DNA of 64,000 nucleotides from contig JAPKZB010000079.1 in the NCBI GenBank assembly GCA_026393985.1, positions 62,001 to 126,000 on the forward strand. Direction: 5' to 3'. The notes beneath the pieces were generated by a model. It did not search any database. It worked only from the letters and a program-made list of their open reading frames with translations, and had not been told where the DNA came from. How positions within the stretch are numbered: position 1 is the first letter of the stretch; each line of letters begins with the position of its first letter. Both the position numbers and the translations under genes were made by a program. Shown here piece after piece: positions 60,669 to 64,000 of the stretch. Source of the DNA: Acidobacteriota bacterium. Lineage in GTDB: Bacteria > Acidobacteriota > Terriglobia > Bryobacterales > Bryobacteraceae.

Positions 60669-61910
60669 TTAGACCGAGAAGAGGCGGCCTTTGTTCTGGC
60701 CGACCAGGATCTGGAAGAGGCGATGGCCGATGAGTTCGTGCAGGCTCCAGAGTTCGCGGTTGGCGGCGAACATGCCGGCCGAGTCCTGGGGGCTGGCGAC
60801 GCGGGGGCCGGCGGTTTTGAGGGCTTCGGTGGCTTCCTTGATGATGGGGTCGGTGAGGACCTCGCCGGCCATCTCCCAGAGGGTGATGAAGCGGTCGACG
60901 GCGGTGGGGAAGCTGACGGCGAAGACGCCGTGCTGGCTCGTGGATCTCGGCGGCTTGTAGTCGAGGTTGAAGGGTCCGTTGAAGCCGTGGCTACGGAGGA
61001 GAACCAAGACGTTGAGCCAGTCGAAGGGGTTGATGAGGCCGACGGCGATGTCGACGTCGTGTTTGAGGCTATAGCCGTCGTTGATGTCGAAGTGCCAGAG
61101 TTTGTTGGCGAAGAGCATGCGGGCGAGGGCGGCGCGGACGGCGGTGCCCCACATGCGTTCGTGGAGATACTCGGGGTTGAGGCCGACCATGGCGGGGTAC
61201 TTCAGTTTGCCCGAGTGGATGAAGGCGAGCATGGCGTCGCTGGTGGGGAGGAGGATTTCGGCGACGGGTTCAAAGGGCTTGGCCTCCATGCAGTGCTTGA
61301 GCGTGGCGCGGCTGAACTTTTTAGCGAGGTCGATGTCGGCTTCGCAGGCGGCGTTGAGGGTGTCGGCGTACCACTGGAGGACTTCGGTTTCGTCGATGGC
61401 GCCCTGAATCCAGTAGCCGAGGGCGCCGGGCCAGTAGACGGCGAACTGGGCGCCGAGTTCGTGGCCGATTTTGACGGTATTGGAGACGCGCCAGGCGGCA
61501 TACTCGCGGATTTGCGCGGCTTCGGGGGCGGAGCTGGCGGCCCAGACGGGGTTGTTGAAGGTCTCGGTGGTGACCATCGAGCACTGCAGGCCTTCCTTCT
61601 TCAGAGAGGCGGCGATGCGGCCGACGATCTCATCCTGCTCGGCGTGGCCGAGGCCGGCGGTGGGGATGACGTCGGTGTCGTGGGTGCACCAGTAGCCGAT
61701 GCCGATTTTGGCGTATTCTTCGATGATTCGTTCAAAGCCGATGGCGGGGCGGGTTTTGTCCTGGAAGAGCGAGTTGCCTTCGTAGGCGGCGGCCCATTGG
61801 GGGCCGGTGATGAAGAATTTGCGCCGGGTTTCCGGGGAATAGGCGCCGCCGCAGGCCGAGGCGAGGCGCTCAACGAGAGCTTGTTGCTGGTTGGGTTCGA
61901 GGACAGACAT
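60669..61910 (-). CDS. XylA-like sugar isomerase with altered active-site segment
   Basis: A 413-residue TIM-barrel protein aligned by eye with xylose isomerase: YWCTHDTDVIP (His/Asp of the catalytic dyad), MEAKPFEPVAEILLPT (metal Glu and Lys), GLNPEYLHERMWG (metal Glu and His), DINDG, LKHDVDIAVG (two metal Asp) and NLDYKPPRS (last metal Asp). The usual WGGREGYE segment after β-strand 4 reads YWPGALGYWIQG, so the substrate pocket differs. Sugar specificity may not be xylose. No xylulokinase is nearby. Confidence 0.85.
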   Translation of the reverse strand: MSVLEPNQQQALVERLASACGGAYSPETRRKFFITGPQWAAAYEGNSLFQDKTRPAIGFERIIEEYAKIGIGYWCTHDTDVIPTAGLGHAEQDEIVGRIAASLKKEGLQCSMVTTETFNNPVWAASSAPEAAQIREYAAWRVSNTVKIGHELGAQFAVYWPGALGYWIQGAIDETEVLQWYADTLNAACEADIDLAKKFSRATLKHCMEAKPFEPVAEILLPTSDAMLAFIHSGKLKYPAMVGLNPEYLHERMWGTAVRAALARMLFANKLWHFDINDGYSLKHDVDIAVGLINPFDWLNVLVLLRSHGFNGPFNLDYKPPRSTSQHGVFAVSFPTAVDRFITLWEMAGEVLTDPIIKEATEALKTAGPRVASPQDSAGMFAANRELWSLHELIGHRLFQILVGQNKGRLFSV

Positions 61911-61944
61911 GACGGGATAGGAGACACCATGATATCGCGGTTGG

Positions 61945-61950
61945 TAGAAT
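61945..61950 (+). promoter_or_regulatory. -10-like box TAGAAT before acs
   Basis: TAGAAT ends 7 bases before the ATG at 61958. GAGACA at 61921-61926 could be a weak -35 at 18 bp spacing. Confidence 0.45.
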
Positions 61951-61957
61951 CGCCAGA

Positions 61958-63910
61958 ATGACGCAAGACGCTAAACCCGTATCGCTTCCGACCCTGGTGC
62001 CGCCGTCGGAGGAGTTTGTCCGGCAGGCCAACGTGAGTGGGATGGAGGCTTATCGCGCGCTGTACGCGCGGGCTTTGAACAACACGGAGGAGTTCTGGGG
62101 CCAGTTGGCCGAGCAGGAGCTCGATTGGTTTGAGCGGTTTGAGAAGCCGCTTGAATGGAGCGCGCCGTTCGCCAAGTGGTTTGTGGGCGGGAAGATCAAC
62201 GTCTGCTACAACTGCGTGGACCGTCATGCGGAGAACGGGCGGGGGAACAAGGCGGCGATTATCTTTGAAGGCGAGCCGGGCGACCAGCGGACGATTACGT
62301 ATCGCGAACTGCAGCGGCTGGTGACGCGGTTTGCCAGTTCGCTGCTTGAGCTGGGCCTGCAGACGGGGGACCGGGCGGTGATCTACATGCCGATGATTCC
62401 CGAGGCCGCGATTGCGATGCTGGGCTGTGCGCGGCTGGGCATTCCGCACTCGGTGGTGTTTGGCGGGTTTTCGGCCGAGGCGTTGAAGGCGCGGATTCAG
62501 GACCTGGAAGCGGCGGTGGTGATTACGGCCGACGGCGGGTGGCGGCGCGGCAAGGAGATCCGGCTGAAGGATGCCGTCGATGAGGCGCTGCGGGAGTGCC
62601 CGACGGTGCGGCATACGGTGGTGTATCAGCGCACCGGTTCAGAAGTGAAGATGGAGAAGGGCCGGGACCACTGGTGGCACGTGCTCGATGAGGCGGCGAG
62701 CGAGAACGTGGCGCCGGTGCCGCTCGACAGCGAGCATCCGCTGTATGTGTTGTACACGTCGGGGACGACGGGCAAGCCGAAGGGGATTCTGCATACCTCG
62801 GCCGGGTATCTGCTGCAGGCGACGATGACGTCGAAGTGGGTGTTCGACCTGAAGGAGCAGGACACGTACTGGTGCACGGCGGACGTGGGTTGGGTGACGG
62901 GGCACAGCTATGTGGTGTACGGGCCGCTGTCGTGCGGGGCGACGAACTTCATGTACGAAGGGGCGCCGGATACGCCGGCTTTTGACCGCTGGTGGCGGCT
63001 GATTGATAAATATAAAATTTCAGTTTTCTACACCTCGCCGACGGCGATCCGGGCGTTGATCCGGCAGGGCGACCATTGGCCGGAGCGTCATAACCTGGGT
63101 TCGCTGCGGTTGTTGGGTTCGGTGGGCGAGCCGATTAATCCGGCGGCGTGGGACTGGTATTACCGGGTGATTGGCGGGAGCCGGTGTCCGATTGTGGACA
63201 CGTGGTGGCAGACCGAGACGGGGGCGATTTTGATTTCGCCGATGCCGGGGGCGACGCCGCTCAAGCCGGGTTCGGGGACGATGCCGATGCCGGGGATTGT
63301 GCCGGAGATTGTGGACCACAACGGGCACGCGGTGGAGGACGGCAAAGAGGGCTTCCTGATTATGCGGAAGCCTTGGCCGAGCATGCTGCGGACGATCTGG
63401 GGTGATGCGGAGCGGTACAAGGATCAATACTGGTCGCGCTTTCCGGGCTACTACTTTACGGGGGACGCGGCGCGGAAGGACAAAGACGGCTACTTCTGGA
63501 TTTTGGGCCGGGTGGACGATGTGATGAACGTGAGCGGCCACCGGCTGAGCACGATGGAGATTGAGTCGGCGCTCGTGAAGCATCCGGCGGTGGCCGAGGC
63601 GGCGGTGGTGGGTAAGCCGCACGAGATTACGGGGCAGGCGGTTTGCTGCTTTGTGACCTTGAAGAAGAACGCCAAGGACGTCGATACGCTCGGCAAGGAG
63701 TTGCGGCAGTGGGTGGCGCACGAGATTGGACCGTTTGCGCGGCCGGAGGAGATTCGGTTTACCGAGTCGCTGCCGAAGACGCGGAGCGGGAAGATTATGC
63801 GGCGGCTGCTGCGGGAGATTGTGACATCGAACACGGTGGCGGGCGATGTGACGACGCTCGAAGACATGAACGTGTTGACGTCGCTCGCGGCGCAGAACGA
63901 TGAGGATTAG
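61958..63910 (+). CDS. acs: Acetyl-CoA synthetase (AMP-forming)
   Basis: A 650-residue enzyme that makes acetyl-CoA from acetate, ATP and CoA. Family marks: [91 protein letters not shown], and [15 protein letters not shown] with the Lys that is commonly regulated by acetylation. The length is normal. It is divergent from the XylA-like gene, with 47 bases between starts, and no ribosome site is visible. Confidence 0.96.
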   Translation: MTQDAKPVSLPTLVPPSEEFVRQANVSGMEAYRALYARALNNTEEFWGQLAEQELDWFERFEKPLEWSAPFAKWFVGGKINVCYNCVDRHAENGRGNKAAIIFEGEPGDQRTITYRELQRLVTRFASSLLELGLQTGDRAVIYMPMIPEAAIAMLGCARLGIPHSVVFGGFSAEALKARIQDLEAAVVITADGGWRRGKEIRLKDAVDEALRECPTVRHTVVYQRTGSEVKMEKGRDHWWHVLDEAASENVAPVPLDSEHPLYVLYTSGTTGKPKGILHTSAGYLLQATMTSKWVFDLKEQDTYWCTADVGWVTGHSYVVYGPLSCGATNFMYEGAPDTPAFDRWWRLIDKYKISVFYTSPTAIRALIRQGDHWPERHNLGSLRLLGSVGEPINPAAWDWYYRVIGGSRCPIVDTWWQTETGAILISPMPGATPLKPGSGTMPMPGIVPEIVDHNGHAVEDGKEGFLIMRKPWPSMLRTIWGDAERYKDQYWSRFPGYYFTGDAARKDKDGYFWILGRVDDVMNVSGHRLSTMEIESALVKHPAVAEAAVVGKPHEITGQAVCCFVTLKKNAKDVDTLGKELRQWVAHEIGPFARPEEIRFTESLPKTRSGKIMRRLLREIVTSNTVAGDVTTLEDMNVLTSLAAQNDED

Positions 63911-63977
63911 TTTTTTGAATCAAGGGTAGTTGTATTTTTATTACGCGGCGGAGTGGGCAGCGTGCCATCCTATGGGC

Positions 63978-64000
63978 ATGCAGCCTCCCGCCGCCAACCA
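63978..64000 (+). CDS. Possible start of a downstream gene (3' partial)
   Basis: ATG at 63978 reads MQPPAAN to the window edge. CATCCT (63966-63971) ends exactly 6 bases before it, the same geometry as other starts in this window. Only seven codons are visible, so nothing about function can be said. Confidence 0.3.

Noticed and set aside
52958-64000. Heavy GGG/GCG codon use in the right-hand part as a sign of horizontal transfer
   Set aside because: Similar GGG-rich stretches occur in the gene at 2-1621 and in other genes, and the content is housekeeping; without counting, strand bias or expression level explains it as well.

Overview
The window looks like a chromosomal segment of an acidobacterium, most likely in the Bryobacterales/Solibacteres group. 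Evidence: a secreted protein with a C-terminal domain of the kind very abundant in Solibacter relatives (TIGR03437-like, 38484-40406); a decayed copy of another acidobacterial extracellular domain (2214-2577); NHL-repeat and kinase-TolB-TPR proteins; many Gly/Ala/Arg-rich GC codons; and mostly chromosomal housekeeping content. I see no rRNA, CRISPR array, integrase, transposase or recognisable phage or defence module. The one RNA gene is tRNA-His(GTG).

Layout. 1-2.6 kb: end of an NHL/InlB-repeat/BACON secreted protein, then about 1 kb of decayed sequence. 2.6-13.1 kb: RNase III-like protein, M24 peptidase, NarL-type regulator, an isolated cox subunit III, serine hydrolase, hemB, a secreted tandem-repeat protein, and the miaB-DUF151-small protein operon, closed by a clear terminator. 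13.2-16.4 kb: coupled SSS symporter and APC permease, then a 70-residue coiled-coil/AT-hook-like protein behind two operator-like palindromes. 16.4-24.1 kb: a serine hydrolase-NamZ fusion, pterin dehydratase, MEMO protein, ABC exporter, truB. 24.1-32.7 kb: an eight-gene minus-strand operon valS-nadC-birA-coaX-hypothetical-TPR-yvcK-glmU, in which the TPR gene carries a frameshift. 32.8-40.4 kb: serS, an enolase-superfamily plus RraA-type aldolase pair, tRNA-His, a receptor-like kinase. 40.4-52.9 kb: metzincin, PCYCYC lipoprotein, an isolated Wzm-like permease, aminotransferase, hrpB, GT39-like protein, oxidoreductase, coiled-coil methyltransferase, queF and an archaeal-type ornithine cyclodeaminase. 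53-64 kb: acyl-CoA synthetase plus a degenerate homogentisate-dioxygenase-like cupin, a regulator-kinase-STAS-NuoI operon, a mutarotase-like protein, a XylA-like isomerase, and acs.

The most interesting signal is not a gene. About fifteen transcription-unit starts have a -10-like hexamer ending only 5-8 bases before the start codon, usually exactly 6, with no room for a Shine-Dalgarno site. This predicts widespread leaderless mRNAs, with ATG, GTG and TTG starts. In several divergent pairs the start codons are only 17-26 bp apart, and in three the -10 elements on the two strands overlap (TATGATA at 19048, TAGGATA at 44834, AGGATAAT at 52944). In a fourth they sit in the arms of a near-perfect palindrome (42879-42900). 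Convergent genes are equally compact: several share a 4-base TTAR stop overlap, and one pair overlaps by 146 bases.

Other points worth a second look: the hydrolase-NamZ fusion; the dioxygenase-like protein that has lost iron-ligand motifs; the operonic frameshift and its effect on the yvcK start; the lone nuoI in a signalling operon; and the altered active-site segment of the XylA-like protein. All functional calls are from reading motifs by eye; no database search was run.
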